Shown piece by piece: positions 10,914 to 22,611 of a stretch of DNA of 64,000 nt. The stretch covers positions 88,376,581 through 88,440,580 of the forward strand of contig OZ010595.1 of NCBI GenBank assembly GCA_963932145.1, read 5' to 3'. The notes under the pieces were generated by a model, which searched no databases, was not told the DNA's origin, and saw only the letters and a list, made by a program, of their open reading frames with translations. Position numbers and translations under genes: made by a program. This stretch comes from Acanthosepion lycidas (Eukaryota; Mollusca; Cephalopoda; Sepiida; Sepiidae). Every line of letters begins with the position of its first letter. Within the stretch, counting starts at the first letter, position 1.

Positions 10914-11480
10914 ATGGCAGGATATTCATATCGTGAGCAGGTAGATATTATGTCTACATAGGGCCGTGCGAATGATAATGCACGCGAAGGCATCCGAGTC
11001 ATTCAACCTTTGCTGCTGTTTATCGTCGCGTTGATGAGACAGGATTCTGTGCCACCACAAACTATGCATCGAGGAAGACCGAGATCCAATCGTACGCCTG
11101 ACCGTAAAGAACACATTCTGCTGTCTATCGGTTGCGATTGCGGTATCAGCACACGTCAAGTAGCCCTAGCTTGTCTTAAATTTCAAATGGAAGGTGATTC
11201 AAAAGCAGCTCCTGTATCCGTATCATTTGTCCCCTGTGCAGGGTCTTTCGTCTTTGGATTAGTCACCACGGGAGAGTTTTTGACAATGGTTTATTGCACA
11301 AACTGCCATCTCTTCAGTCTTGTTTACGGATGAGGCAACATTTCGAAAAGATGGAATAACAAATTTACGCAACCAGCATTTGTAAGCGAATCGGAATCCC
11401 CATGATACAATACAGGCTAGACACCAACATCAATTTACGATTAATGTGCACGCTAGAATTGTAGGTAACATATTTATATG
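10914..11480 (+). pseudogene. Tc1/mariner-superfamily transposase relic with DUF4817-like N-terminus
   Basis: An ATG at 10914 opens MAGYSYREQVDIM, then a stop. In shifting frames come GRANDNAREGIRV and VPPQTMHRGRPRSN, the usual N-terminal helix-turn-helix plus GRP motif of this transposase group. After a deletion the DDE start follows (LFTDEATFRKDG, ITNLRNQH, and HQHQFTINVHARIVGN). The second half of the catalytic core is missing and at least three frame breaks are present. It is unlike the Tc1 element at 8.2 kb. Confidence 0.7.
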
Positions 11481-11569
11481 GACTTTTGTTCTTGTTTTGG
11501 TATGAAGAACGCGTTCCCAAAGTTTGTAAAAGTAACTTTGAAACCCCCTCTCTTTCTATCCCCCTCTCT

Positions 11570-11573
<4 letters not shown>

Positions 11574-11608
<35 letters not shown>

Positions 11609-11747
11609 GAAATATACTCATAATGTGTGCCATATATATGGGATAAAGTGCTCAATATCAGAGATAGAGCGTGTGTAAATATAAAAGTGAACATTGAAGT
11701 CAACACTTAGAGGTGACTGGCTGTTTCATGCTAAACGCAATCGTCAG

Positions 11748-11791
<44 letters not shown>
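11574..11791 (-). repeat. PLE-B-type terminal repeat fragment between two (TA)n tracts
   Basis: Between (TA)n at 11574-11604 and 11750-11791 lies a segment matching the terminal repeats of the Penelope-like element at 38.8-40.5 kb. Shared blocks are ATATCAGAGATAGAGCG, GAAGTCAACACTTAGAGG and CTGTTTCATGCT. On the minus strand it contains a hammerhead-like core at 11712-11750 (CUGACGA, GAAAC, GUC). Confidence 0.7.
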
Positions 11792-11794
<3 letters not shown>

Positions 11795-11922
11795 GTTTAT
11801 ACGTTATTTTATTAGATATTATTTAAGTATGGTACGTTTTGTGAGCAGATATGATCGTTCGGGAAAGATTTTCGAAGATTTATTTTTTATAAACAGTAAT
11901 TCGGACTTTACTAACCAGATAG

Positions 11923-12060
11923 TTCTTTGTGGCGAAATGGTTAACAGTGCATGATATCAAAAGATAGTTCTCATTGGGGTTACAGGTTCGATTCCTGTCG
12001 GAAAAGATTATATTATATACGAAATTTCTCGAACATTTAAGCCGGTAAATGTAATTAATA
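11923..12060 (+). mobile_element. tRNA-like SINE head (tRNA pseudogene or tRNA-derived SINE)
   Basis: The T arm is perfect (ACAGG, TTCGATT, CCTGT at about 11985-12000), giving a canonical B box. An A-box-like GGCGAAATGGTTAA lies about 45 bp upstream. The putative acceptor strands TTCTTTG and CGGAAAA pair in six of seven positions counting wobbles. I cannot form a standard anticodon arm, so a working tRNA gene is unlikely. The 3' part (CGAGAA-like block and CCGGTAAATG) recurs at 14190-14345. Confidence 0.5.
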
Positions 12061-12168
12061 CTGTTTATTAACAAAAACAGAGTATTTCCTTAAATAAATT
12101 GTATCTAATAAAATAATGCATTAACGGAAAATATAACTGTCGAACTTACCTCATTTCATTTTATTTTT

Positions 12169-12336
<168 letters not shown>

Positions 12337-12867
12337 GCTTATCCTCAAGTTAATTATTATGGAAGAGGTACCCTGTTCAAAAATACCCACTCAAATCCTC
12401 CTTTCCTAAATATTCCTTGCATAATCAGGATGTTGTGTCTACATTCCACAACGATATCCATTAAAATATATTTAAATATTTTTGTCTCTTTCAACACACA
12501 TGCATGGGGTTCTCATGAAAATAAAAAAAAGTCATATGAAGCATTCTGATTTAATTGGAGGACACTCAAATATCTGCAGGGATAAGTCTGCGAATGTTGA
12601 AAATTCACTTATGTTCTAACAATTGCAAATAAATAAATAAATAAATAAATAAATAAAAAGAAGCTTCTCCTGATTTTTATAATTTATTTTCTTAAACAGG
12701 GAAATTCTTCAAACCCGTTTTAAATCGAGAAGTCATATTAAAATAAAAATACGCCTCGATAGGAATCGATACTGTGCCCATTTTTTTCCATAATAAAAGC
12801 ACTTCCAGAGGCGAAGAGTAGTTACCAATTTGACTACAGACCATTTTGGTGAAGCGATATTGAATTA

Positions 12868-12969
12868 TTAGGTTGGTGCAAAAATAATGACGTGATAATG
12901 TCGTTTTTTGAAGTATTTGTTAACGTCAAAAAACGACATTATTACGTCATTATTTTTGCACCAACCTAA
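12868..12969. mobile_element. MADE1-like palindromic mariner MITE, copy 2 (102 bp)
   Basis: Starts TTAGGTTGGTGCAAAA and ends TTTTGCACCAACCTAA, with TA on both sides (12866-12867, 12970-12971). The two halves pair almost perfectly around a loop near 12916-12923. Confidence 0.92.
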
Positions 12970-13249
12970 TACCTGTTTAAGGAAACGCATATCTATTGTT
13001 GAGATTTATCTTGATCTAAACCTGCAAGCTTTATTTTCTGACCTGAAGCGTAAAGTAATTTTAAATGGACATTCTTTTTTGGGTCTTTGGGTCGAAAACT
13101 GGCCGTCTGGTGAAAGAAAGAAAAGTAAAGCAATTGTTTCAATTAATTTGCACAAGGGTGTATGTAGATATCTCCCCTTGTTATTTTCAGTAATGATGTT
13201 ACTGATGGTCCTGTTTCCACTGAGTCTGTGTTAAAGCGGCATTTACCGT

Positions 13250-13410
13250 CTTGTGTATGACAGTAAAATACATCCAGTAGCAAGACCTCTGAGTGGGAGA
13301 TTGGAGGTTTTGGAACGACCTCTTAGTTTCAGTTTTAAACAAGGTCCACCCAGATCCTGGGTGATACCACCTGTTAGGGTCCCAACTTTGGGCAAATAGT
13401 GAACCCCCAA
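13250..13410 (-). repeat. R-D repeat family fragment
   Basis: The minus strand matches the downstream half of the repeat at 46740-47230: GGGACCCTAACAGG, an AGGTCTTGCT segment and GGATGTATTTTACTG correspond block by block. It lacks the 30-bp minisatellite. Confidence 0.6.
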
Positions 13411-13806
13411 GGAAAAAAAAAACACTATGAAAGTATAAAAAAGTATAAAGTTTTGAAGCAAAACGACCACAAAAAGCATTTTGTCTATAGTTAAGTGCTT
13501 ACCATTTTTTTTCAAAATATTTAGATTTCGGCATTAAATAAACCATGGAGATTGATATGCCGCTAAACAAAATGAAACAAACTTGTGAGTGTTAAATTCT
13601 CCAAGCCCTCTTTCCTCATAATATTTTCGATAAATTCCAACCTTTTCATTTTGATTATAAGTTTCCATGTTGTTTTTATTTTCCTTGAATCTTCCTTGTT
13701 ACTCACATCTATCCCAGTTTGTTCATATATATCTTATGTTTTGCAGCAAATTGATTAAAAAGTATATCTTCATTAAATTAAAAATCTAATTAGCATAATT
13801 GCTTTC

Positions 13807-13808
<2 letters not shown>

Positions 13809-13860
<52 letters not shown>

Positions 13861-14103
13861 CCAAGAGGATGTAATCCAGGTAGAACTCAATGTCCAGGAC
13901 AGACTAAGAATATAATATAAAAGGCTCAAACACCAATATACCATGGTTATAATTTATTACATAGGAATCGTAATCACGATCCAATTCAACATACCTACAA
14001 ATTCAAAAAGAAAGTTTGTTTTTGGAATTGTAGATCTGATGAATTGGACCGTGATTATGATTGCAATGTAATAAATTATAACCATGGAATATTAGTGTTT
14101 GAG

Positions 14104-14158
<55 letters not shown>

Positions 14159-14374
14159 GACATTTTTATGTTTATCCATTCTTTTTATAGATACACATAT
14201 TTGAGTAAATGCTATGTTTATAATAAACGGTATTAAACATTTACCGGCCTGAATATCCGAGAAATTTTCACAGAAAATATTCGTCCTCCGTGAAAATTTC
14301 TCGGACATTCAGTCCGGTAAATGTTGTTTAATACTGTTTATTATCAATATTTGTATCTATAAAAAGAATGTATA

Positions 14375-14455
<81 letters not shown>

Positions 14456-14621
14456 CATTAAATAATTTAGACAAGTTTTGTGTTGTTATTTTTAATAGGA
14501 TCCTCTCGTAATCACGGACAAGTTTCTTAGTATCCTTATTAAAGGAAGAAAGAAAACTACCATATTGATGCATATTCATTTTACTCCGAGTATTTTCGAC
14601 ACGCTGCCAAAATACACGCAA

Positions 14622-14667
<46 letters not shown>

Positions 14668-14878
14668 CAAATATAATTTTAAGGTGTGCTATATTTATGG
14701 GATAAAGTGATCAATATCAGAGATAGAGCGTATGTAAATATAAATATAAAAATAAACATTGAAGTCAACACTCAGAGGCGACAGGCTGTTTCATGCTGAA
14801 CGCAATTGTCAGGTGGCCTGACGATCGCATCCAGCATCTCTGAGTGTTGACTTCAATGTTTACTTTCATATATTCATA

Positions 14879-14936
<58 letters not shown>
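13809..14936. repeat. cluster of five (TA)n tracts separated by inverted-pair retroelement fragments
   Basis: TA tracts lie near 13809-13857, 14106-14154, 14379-14452, 14624-14664 and 14882-14936. Between the first two, a pair of inverted copies of TAATTTATTACAT-containing sequence meets head to head. Between the next two, another inverted pair carries GAAATTTTCACRG and CCGGTAAATG. The fragment 14453-14623 encodes, on the minus strand, RVFWQRVENTRS and YGSFLSSFNKD, which may be PLE N-terminal coding sequence but I cannot prove it. The last block is a PLE-B terminal repeat pair. Confidence 0.7.
14665..14881. repeat. inverted pair of PLE-B-type terminal repeats
   Basis: Left and right halves share GAAGTCAACACTCAGAGG-type sequence in opposite orientation and meet near 14815. 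The left (minus-strand) half has GAAAC and GUC but a mutated CUGACAA core. The right (plus) half keeps CUGACGA but lacks the GAAAC-GUC part. Confidence 0.7.
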
Positions 14937-14938
<2 letters not shown>

Positions 14939-15115
14939 TATCATAATATTATCCGTTTCCTTATAAGGAAACATTTGGTATTTACTGACCGTGTCACCAG
15001 TATTACTGCCATTTGAACTTATAAAATTTTTCTCTAAAAACAATTTTTCAGGAAAATGTTTTTCAAGTTCAGTATTGTTGGGGGTTTCCTTCCTAACCTT
15101 TTGTTGAAGTCATGT
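14937..15115 (+). repeat. dispersed repeat R-F, copy 1
   Basis: Matches 16880-17100: AAGGAAACATTTGG, an ACTGACCG segment, CAATTTTTCAG and GTGGAATGT occur in the same order in both. Confidence 0.65.
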
Positions 15116-16261
15116 GGAATGTCAACATCTTTATAATGTCATTATTTTCTCTTCGTGATTTTTTATTTTATTTTAGTTGTTGCTGATATTGAAATTTATC
15201 GAGTGATGTGTCTTCTGTTATTTAGCACAGTTCTTTGTTTGCCATTCTGTAGCGCCAGTCCACAAAGTTCAAAGAAGAATGTTCTTCGCCAAATCCACCG
15301 GCTTCACACACGTGGGTAGGCACAAAATAAAAATACTTCTATTAAGACAGGTTTATATATTGTTAGTGGTTTTATATTTGTAGTTAATGTTTGTAAATTT
15401 CATTTTTTTTTTTTTTTTAGCTTTTTTGGTTTTTATTCCTTTCTTTATTTCTCTCTTGAAAGGCCATTACAGTCTCGTGTGTATTTTAGCTTCATCACAT
15501 AAAACAGGATGCGACCCACAGGAATTGAGCAGACACCGGACGGCGCTACTAGTCAGAGATTTAAGTGTGGCTTTGTAAGTAGTACAGTGAAAATTATGCA
15601 TATCGACAGACGCTGCTTCATAGGCACAGATTAGCGTCGCGGCAGGCATATTAACACACACAGTCACACACACATATATACAGATACAGACACAAACAGA
15701 CACACATACACGCGTGTTCACACGTTTATAGGGGATGGGCAAAAGTAAGTATACGGTAATGGAAAACAAAATGAGGTGCACAAAACGTATTGTATCATAA
15801 AAAAATATCAATAATAACATATCAAGTTCCCAAATGTTCAAGCTGTCATTCCATTTACCTGCGGTCATATGGGAAGAAAATAAGTAACTATCGAAACCGT
15901 CGAAACCGAGGTTTGAGCGTGACACTCTGGACTTATGAATATATGTTTTCCGCCAGGTGTCAGCTACTGAGTGATTATTAAGTAATAATTAGGTGACTAT
16001 TGAGTGGAATTATAAGTAGAATAGGTGTGAATTATTGTGCGTCGATAACTTGGGATTTGATTTAGGATTTCACCTCTTCATTCTTTCTTTTTTACTCTTG
16101 CTCCTATTCTTTGAAATGTTTAAAAAAAAGAGGATTATTTATTAAAAAATAAAATTATAATGTATTATAATAAAAATTATAAATATAAAAATGGTTTTAA
16201 TGAATTTTAGTATTAACTACTATTATGATACTAGTAATATTTACTGTATAGCTATTTTCTA
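15116..16261. other. no recognisable gene; possible Tc1-type end at about 15731
   Basis: GGGCAAAAGTAAGTATACGG near 15738 resembles the ends of some Tc1/IS630-type elements, but no partner end or transposase was found. A CA-rich stretch lies at 15655-15715. The rest is AT-rich with no coding support. Confidence 0.3.
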
Positions 16262-16390
16262 ATCCCGGCTTATATGTGGCACATGGCCGAAAGTATGGGG
16301 CACCCAGTGAGGATCGAACTCACTACTCAGTCGTAATTGGTGTAGCAAGACAAACTTTCTAGCTGTTACACCACGTCGAGGTCCCTAATA
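16262..16390 (-). mobile_element. tRNA-derived SINE family B, copy 1
   Basis: On the minus strand it reads GACGTGGTGTAACAGC (A-box-like) and then GAGTTCGATCCTC (B box), followed by ACTGGGTGCCCC. The tRNA-like spacing supports a Pol III promoter head. Relatives are at 48130 and 54780. Confidence 0.65.
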
Positions 16391-16879
16391 TTGGTTGTAT
16401 ACCTACATTATGCTTGTTCTACAGCGGACGCTTGCAGGCAAAAAGTTCATAAACATAGGTGTGGGTAAGAAGCAGATAAATGAATAAATAAATACTATTT
16501 TCATTTAAAACAGTTAATATATTTTTTTAAGTACAATAAATAATGTGGGTTAAACTTGAAGACTACCCTGTGAAATATAGAACCACACCCTCACCACGCG
16601 CTGTGATGATGCCATGGTCTTAGTGGCAAGTATGATTTTAGGGGTAGGGGAGTTGCAAACCAAAGTCCCAACCAGTTTTGAATTCAGAGTTGTTTTTTTC
16701 TTAGAATGTTAATGGTAATTGTAATGACAAAAATTCAAGGAGTAGGTTTTAAGAAAGCTTTATTCAACTGAGAATACAAGGCTCGCGTATAATGTCCTTT
16801 TATAGTCCCAGTAAACAGAAATATTTCTCTCAAAGAAGAGTGTAACAAAACATTGGGAGATTACTCATGGTTATTCATA
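16391..16879. other. no recognisable gene
   Basis: AT-rich sequence with scattered short open frames only. Confidence 0.4.
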
Positions 16880-17100
16880 ACAGTAATATTAGCTGTTACC
16901 CTCCAAGGAAACATTTGGCATTCACTGACCGAGCAGCCATTACTGCTTTCGGTTGAAATTTGTAAAATCGTTCTCTTAAAACAATTTTTCAGAAAAACAG
17001 CTTCCTCGGGTTCAGTAGTTGTTAAAGCTCTTTCCTGTATTTCCTGTATTTCCCTCCCAATTTTTTTTTTTTTTTTTTTGAAGTAGTGTGGAATGTTGAA
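16880..17100 (+). repeat. dispersed repeat R-F, copy 2
   Basis: Parallel to 14937-15115, with a T run near 17060-17079. Function unknown. Confidence 0.65.
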
Positions 17101-17123
17101 TACTTGCGAAAAAAGCGAGAAAA

Positions 17124-17192
17124 CTTCTTCTCCTAAACTAGAGATTAATAGCAAACACAGGTTGCTATTAATCTCTAGTTTGGGAGGAGAAG
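17124..17192. repeat. 31-bp perfect-type hairpin
   Basis: Arms 17124-17154 and 17162-17192 are reverse complements with two mismatches around a 7-base loop. The right arm leads into a SINE A fragment, so the hairpin probably arose by a small inverted duplication of the SINE edge. Confidence 0.85.
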
Positions 17193-17330
17193 AAATGGAT
17201 TCAGACTATACTAGGCGTATATGTGTGAAAGTGAACGCAACTATCTCGGATGGAATTTGATCTCGACACGCCTGTTCCACTCTCTACGGCGATACCTGCT
17301 CCGCTAAGAGTACATCCAAAAATCGATACT
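17185..17330 (-). mobile_element. SINE family A fragment
   Basis: GGAGAAGAAATGGATTC, GTGAACGCAACTATCTCGG and the GGAATTTGATCTCGAC B-box region correspond to the head and body of the 63-kb SINE copy. Confidence 0.5.
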
Positions 17331-17749
17331 GGCTGATTTAATTTATTTAAACGACATAAAACTTATTTTTCATTTATGACGGACATATGTCATTATTTAA
17401 AATGAAAACAATTATGTGAATCGCATTCATTTTAATTTCAAATTTTCAAACAAAAGTCTAACGACATTTTTAAAATAATGCGTAGCCTGAAGGACATTTG
17501 TCTTTTGTTCTCTAATTTTTCACACTCCTGAAGATGACTCATTGTGGTTAACAGCACCGGATTATCGCTTAACAAGAGATTTTATTTACAATGATATAGT
17601 ACTTACTACACACTAACTCGCTGACTGGGAGATGGATTTTGATTGTGAGTCCCGGCAGTCATTTATGACCCTCACTATCTTAGCATTTGCTTTTTTTTCT
17701 ACCTAAATTTATATACATTACAAATTAAACAAAGCACAATTGATTATTA

Positions 17750-18130
17750 AAAGATGAACAATTTTCGCGGATTTTGACATAATTATGGGTTTTTTGTCCA
17801 AATCCGTGAATTTGTTTACTCATGCTAAGTCTAGAAAAAGCCACGATATAAAATTCACTATTTTTATCCATAATGTTGAATATGTTAAAATTGTCTAACT
17901 TTTTAACAAGAAAAATCTAAAATTGATGTTAAAAATTACCGCAAAACATTTTTGATTTATCCAAAATGGAATGATATATTATGAAATGTCTCTAATTTGT
18001 ATTTATATATATTGCATTTATTTTTTAATTTTTTTAGTTGAATTGTTCACCTATATTGTATATGATTTATTATTGTACATAGGTTACAATAAAATTTATA
18101 TTTTGTATGAATACTACCTTATAAAAATTG
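17750..18130 (+). repeat. R-A repeat, uninterrupted copy (Ty3 empty site)
   Basis: Matches the reverse complement of 1-123 joined to 5325-5585. The bases TATAT at 18006-18010 stand where the Ty3 element and its duplicated 5-bp target sit in the other copy. Confidence 0.75.
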
Positions 18131-18274
18131 AGATGCAGTAGATTGTGGGGCCTCGTGTGATAGATTGGAGGGGTTGTATCATAGATTGAAGATGGGGGGC
18201 ATGAGACCCCTTTCACCCGTTTGTGAGTCTTCTAATCTCGCTACGTCGAGAGTTCGACTACACTACACTCATGT

Positions 18275-19740
18275 GCCATGTCCTTTAGGAGGTAGGCGAT
18301 CATGGCTCTCCACCTCCCTCTATCCCTTGCAGCTCTCAACAAGTTTCTTCCTTCTGCGTCCTACCCCAGATCACGTTCTATCATCTACTTGCTAAATGTC
18401 CGCCAGGTATGTCATGCATTGTTTTCCCTTGTCTCTCTTTCCCTCTTTTCGACCCGTGAGTATCAGATTCTCCAGGCCCTCCTTCCTCATTATATGTCCC
18501 AAAAACTTCAGCTGCCTCTTCCTGATATTAAGTATACGCTTTTTCCTTGTTTGTAACCTCTCTAAGACCTCATCGTTGCTCACACGCTCGGTTCATGATA
18601 ACCTTAGCATCCCTCTTTAGAACCGCATCTCTGTCGCCTCAAGTCTCTTCTTCATCTTTGAAGAAATCTTCCAACAATTGCTGCCATAAAGAAGGACAGA
18701 TATCACGTAATAGTTCAGTAATCTTCTCTTTGTTATATAAGAAATCCTCCTGTCTCGCAATACTTTAACCAGCTTTTGGAATGCGTCCTTGACAATCCCA
18801 ATACGCCTATGTATCTCAGTGTCACACTTACTGTCCTCTGTCAAAACGCTTTCAAGATATTTAAATTTCCGCGTTTGCTTGATTCTAGTGTTTCCGACTT
18901 GCAAATCGCATTTCGGGCTCATCCTCTTACTGGCGACCATACACTTTGCCTTCTTGTAGTTTATGCTTAGTCCTTTCTTCTCACTCTCCGTCACTGCCTT
19001 CTGTAGGAGATTTTATAATTTCTTTTCTGTGTCTGTTATCAGTACTGTGTCGTCTGCGTATCTTATGTTGTTAAGATTGTGGCCGCCAATGTTGAATCCC
19101 GGTAGGGTTTCCAATTGTCTCAGAATTACCTCGCTGTATAGGTTGACAGTTTGGGTGAGAAGACGCATCCTTGCCTTACGCGCCTTTTCTATTTCTGAAC
19201 GAGTTCCCTATGCGCATGCATGCTATTTGCTGCCAGTATAGGTTCTTTATTATTCTGATATCTTTCCCGAATATATCGAGGTTGCTGAGCAGTTCCATCA
19301 GATCCTTGTGATGTATTTTGTCGAAGGCCTTTCCGTAGTCTAGGAAACATAGGTACACGTCCTTCTGCATCTGTATCGCTCTTTCTGATAACATTCTAAG
19401 CATAAATATCGCGTTCCTTGCTCCGGTGTCTTTAACGAACCCGTATGGTTCTTGTCCTATCTCTGTGCTGATTCTGCTGCGCGCTATATTCATTAGAATA
19501 GGGACGATGCGTTTTATCACGTGGCTCATTAAGCTTATTGTTCGGTGGAATTCGCATTCGTTTGCGCCTGCTTAGCTACGAAGATAGATCTTTTGGGGTC
19601 TCCCGGTATATACCCGCTGTTGTAGATTTCATTTGTTATTTCGGTGATCTTGTCTATGCCAAAGTCATTTAAGGTTGTCAGCATTTCTGTTACAATTCCA
19701 ACATCTACCATGATACCTCAGTGACTCTATGAAGTCCTAA
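18275..19740 (-). pseudogene. LINE-1a family reverse transcriptase, 5'-truncated pseudogene
   Basis: Reading from 19740 down, the copy has part of the RT: IPGDPKRSIFVAKQ, VIKRIVPILMNIARSRI, the motif A-like FLDYGKAFDKIHHKDL, then RQGCVFSP, IRYADDTVLI (the catalytic YADD) and the conserved tail KCDTEIHRRIGIVKDAF to MRKEGLENLILTGRKEG. Several stops and frame changes break it, notably near 19170 and 19000. The endonuclease is absent. This is the longest copy of the family in the window. It would have been the RT for target-primed reverse transcription. Confidence 0.85.
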
Positions 19741-19944
19741 GTAGTCCCCATATGTACAATTTGTCTGTTTGTGGGAGGGAATAAAATAACAAATTTTAAA
19801 AAAATAACCCCAATGCATATTTACAATGAAAACAAAATCTACAGAAGCAAAACAAAATAGTATTAAAAATAAAACCTCTCACAATCCTTAAATGTGACAG
19901 AAACATCAGTTAACTTGAAGAAATTAATGCAGGACATGAGAGAA

Positions 19945-20660
19945 TGTACAGTATTCACATTATTCGGACTATTGTAGCCATATTTATTACAACGTTTCGG
20001 CCGTTGTACGCTTCGGCATTCTTCAGGTGGTTGGAATATCGAACTGAACCCTTTATTTCGCTCACTGGGGTAGTCTGTTCTAGTTCCATCTGCCATGTTT
20101 AATGGATGTCAGTTATCAGTTATCTCCTGTTAATTCCCCTCTGCAAGTTCTCCACTGCCTTAACCGGGTATTGAACTCACACTTTTTGGGTCCTGTCACT
20201 AACCAACGTCTTTATCCACTGTTCTATGTCCTTGAGGACATAAGTGTACGAATTTCTCGGTAACATAAACCTAATGTCTCAGCAACCATTTTTAACAGTG
20301 CTCATATTGCAATTTTTTGCTGTTATCACATCATGTTTTTACAAGAGCTCATATTGCAATTTTCGTTGTTATTATCGCTTTTCTCTGGCACTCCTTATTA
20401 CTGGTTCCCATATTGTATTCATTTCTATGCTTGGTCGGCTCAGGAGATTTTTGTGGCCTAGCATATGCGCTTATTCCTTTCTAGGCCACAAAAATCTCAA
20501 GCATAGAAATGAATACAATATGAGAACCAGTAATAAGGAGTGCCAGTTCGACATTCCAACCACTTTTGTAACCACCGTTGTAATAAATATGGCGACAAAG
20601 ATGAGGACAATAGACTGAATAATGTAAATAGTGTACATAATACCTCATCTCAGAAATATA
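19945..20660. mobile_element. PLE-A composite: inverted terminal repeats with tRNA-like head
   Basis: The left part is the minus-strand unit (CGTTTCGGCCGTTG and CATTCTTCAGGTGG); the right part is the plus-strand unit ending GTACATAATACC, CTCAGAAATATAGAC. Between them is a second inverted pair with GGCACTCCTTATTACTGG that forms a hairpin of about 65 bp (20385-20546). On the minus strand near 20130-20230 is a degenerate tRNA-like segment. No coding sequence is present. Similar units are at 32306, 44067 and 61610. Confidence 0.7.
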
Positions 20661-20799
20661 GACAGATATTGAGAGAATGTGATCATTAATTCAATCGAAC
20701 ATTCACACAAACCACGAACTCACCCATACACAACAACAAAAACGAATAACACTCGAAAATCAAAAGAAGTCCCGTATCCACCAGAGAATTTACATCTCT

Positions 20800-21960
20800 G
20801 GCCATCCAACGTGTAAGGGCTGGGGAAATTAAACTTAAGAAAGAGAGCAAAAACGTCTGTCAATAAGAATACAAAAAGGCAAAATCAAAACAAGCCTAAA
20901 CTAGGCTAGTTTGTGTAGCGTTGCCAATGTTCAAAGCAGCATTGCCAATATCCTTAAATGCCTAACCGGCATCAAAATGTCGCAACAAGTCACACATTTT
21001 ATTCGGCAAAGACGCGCAAGCCTCACCCACCTTTCGCCAAATTCTAATGTATGGCGTTGTTTACTTTTCGTCTTAATCTTGACTTTAAGTTGATGCCTAA
21101 AAAACAAGATTATTTGGTAAGAGTTCCCATATAATTCTTTTTAATCGCATCGTCCAAATCCTCCATAACGCTTAGTAACCAAAAGAGCTCATAGGCCCTA
21201 CGAATCACCAGCCAGTGGGGTATTTAGTGAGGTATTAGTGAGGTATTTTAACCCAGGCGCACAAGGCCATATAGAGCGAGCCTATCAAATCAACCTGAAC
21301 GGAGCCCCTAACTAGCACATGGTATAATACCTTAAGGAACAAAACCTGGACGTCGGAGAGGACATCCGTCGTTTGTAAGAATAACTTGAGAGTAATTCGA
21401 CATTCACGATAGATAGAGCACTCGCATCGGGGGCGAACGGTAGGCCCCTCTTCGGACGATGGCACACTTCACAGGGATGGAAGGTTCTTACGGACGTCTT
21501 CCTTCCAGAATTAGCCATTCTTATCCAATTGCAAACACATTCAGTCAAGGAAAGAAATGCGAATCTCAACGCTAGGCACACCTAGACATCCTTCAGACGG
21601 GTGGAGGTAGTAGATCTCCCGACATACCTTGAGGGAGCTGCCTTCTCACAAGAGGGAGAACAAGACTATGATTTATGTTATCAGTATGGTACACGGAAGT
21701 GTAAGCATAAAGAGTCGATAAAGGAGAATCGTATAGAGGTGCAAGGCACATACTTCCATCTTCCCTTTTAAGGAAAGATTCTTCTGAGACCACAGGCGAA
21801 CTGCTACATCGGCCTTCTCACGCGCTTTCGAATAATTCATTTCCAATAAAAGATCGGGATCTAACCAGGCGCCGAGTATCTTGACTGGGCCGTCCGTCCA
21901 GTGGAAAGGTCTGTGAAGAGAAACTCGCTTCCACTCACCCAACCGCTTGCCTTTTTCTTT
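20800..21960 (-). pseudogene. LINE reverse transcriptase C-terminal fragment, second family
   Basis: The minus strand encodes PFHWTDGPVKILGAWLDPDLLLEMNYSKAREK in pieces, followed by LWSQKNLSLKGKMEVCA and TILLYRLFML. This block (WTDGPVKxLGVWFGPD, then LWSxRxLSLKGRAEVC) is typical of the post-RT region of a molluscan LINE group distinct from the 18-kb copy. The following region is badly decayed; TNTSLNTPLAGDS and RYGGFGRCD are faint traces of the terminal domain. Many stops are present. Confidence 0.6.
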
Positions 21961-22510
21961 TTTCTTTATCCCCTGCAGAAGAACCTTGCAGGTTTTTTAT
22001 GGTGGGTGGGGGCATATATTTTTGTCGTTGTTTTTTCGGGGAAAGACTGGGAGTAAGAACTTGGGTGTGAGTAGAAATTTTTCTGAATTGGGCTGGGATC
22101 TCTTCTGAACGGGGAACATTTGCAAGGAGATGAATGAGTTGATGACATTTGTTTTTTACGATTTCATATCAGGGGATGACGGGGTAGAAATCGAAGGGTG
22201 TGCTGCCTTTTTGGTTGGTGAATCTTTCAATTGTGGCTCTAATTTCGTTAAGACGTTTGATTTTCTCCGTTTTTTCAAAACCCGAGTCGTATTTTTTCTG
22301 AAATTCTATGATAAAAATGATTTTAGAGGCTGGGGCGCCGCCCTTAACGCTAATAGAAGGTGTGCTACTCTCAGTGCCTTTAGTCTTGTGGGCTTCAGGG
22401 GATTGTGTTAACGCTGTCTACCAGCAACCAGTCATTCCATTTTTTCTCTCTTCACAACTACACAAGCAGCGGGCAAAGGCTTTTTGGAAAATGTGGGTTC
22501 TGATCTGAAC
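21961..22510 (-). pseudogene. possible upstream part of the same LINE, low support
   Basis: The minus strand holds Pro/Lys-rich open segments (GTESSTPSISVKGGAPAS, KTEKIKRLNEIRATIERF). This may be the region upstream of the RT fragment or an unrelated repeat. I do not recognise a domain. Confidence 0.3.
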
Positions 22511-22611
22511 CCACTGAGGGGTTTAACAACTCTTGTCCCGGATGGTGGCATGCTCGTTTTTTTTTTTTTTTGTACAACACTTAAAAGCACTTTGGCCTGA
22601 GAACTTTGTGA

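Noticed and set aside
11923-12000. Functional tRNA gene
   Set aside because: The T arm is perfect but no normal anticodon arm can be formed and the acceptor stem has a mismatch and wobbles. A tRNA-derived SINE head or pseudogene fits better.
15731-15990. 5' end of an intact Tc1/IS630-type transposon
   Set aside because: Only one end-like motif is visible; no second inverted end, TA duplication or transposase follows.
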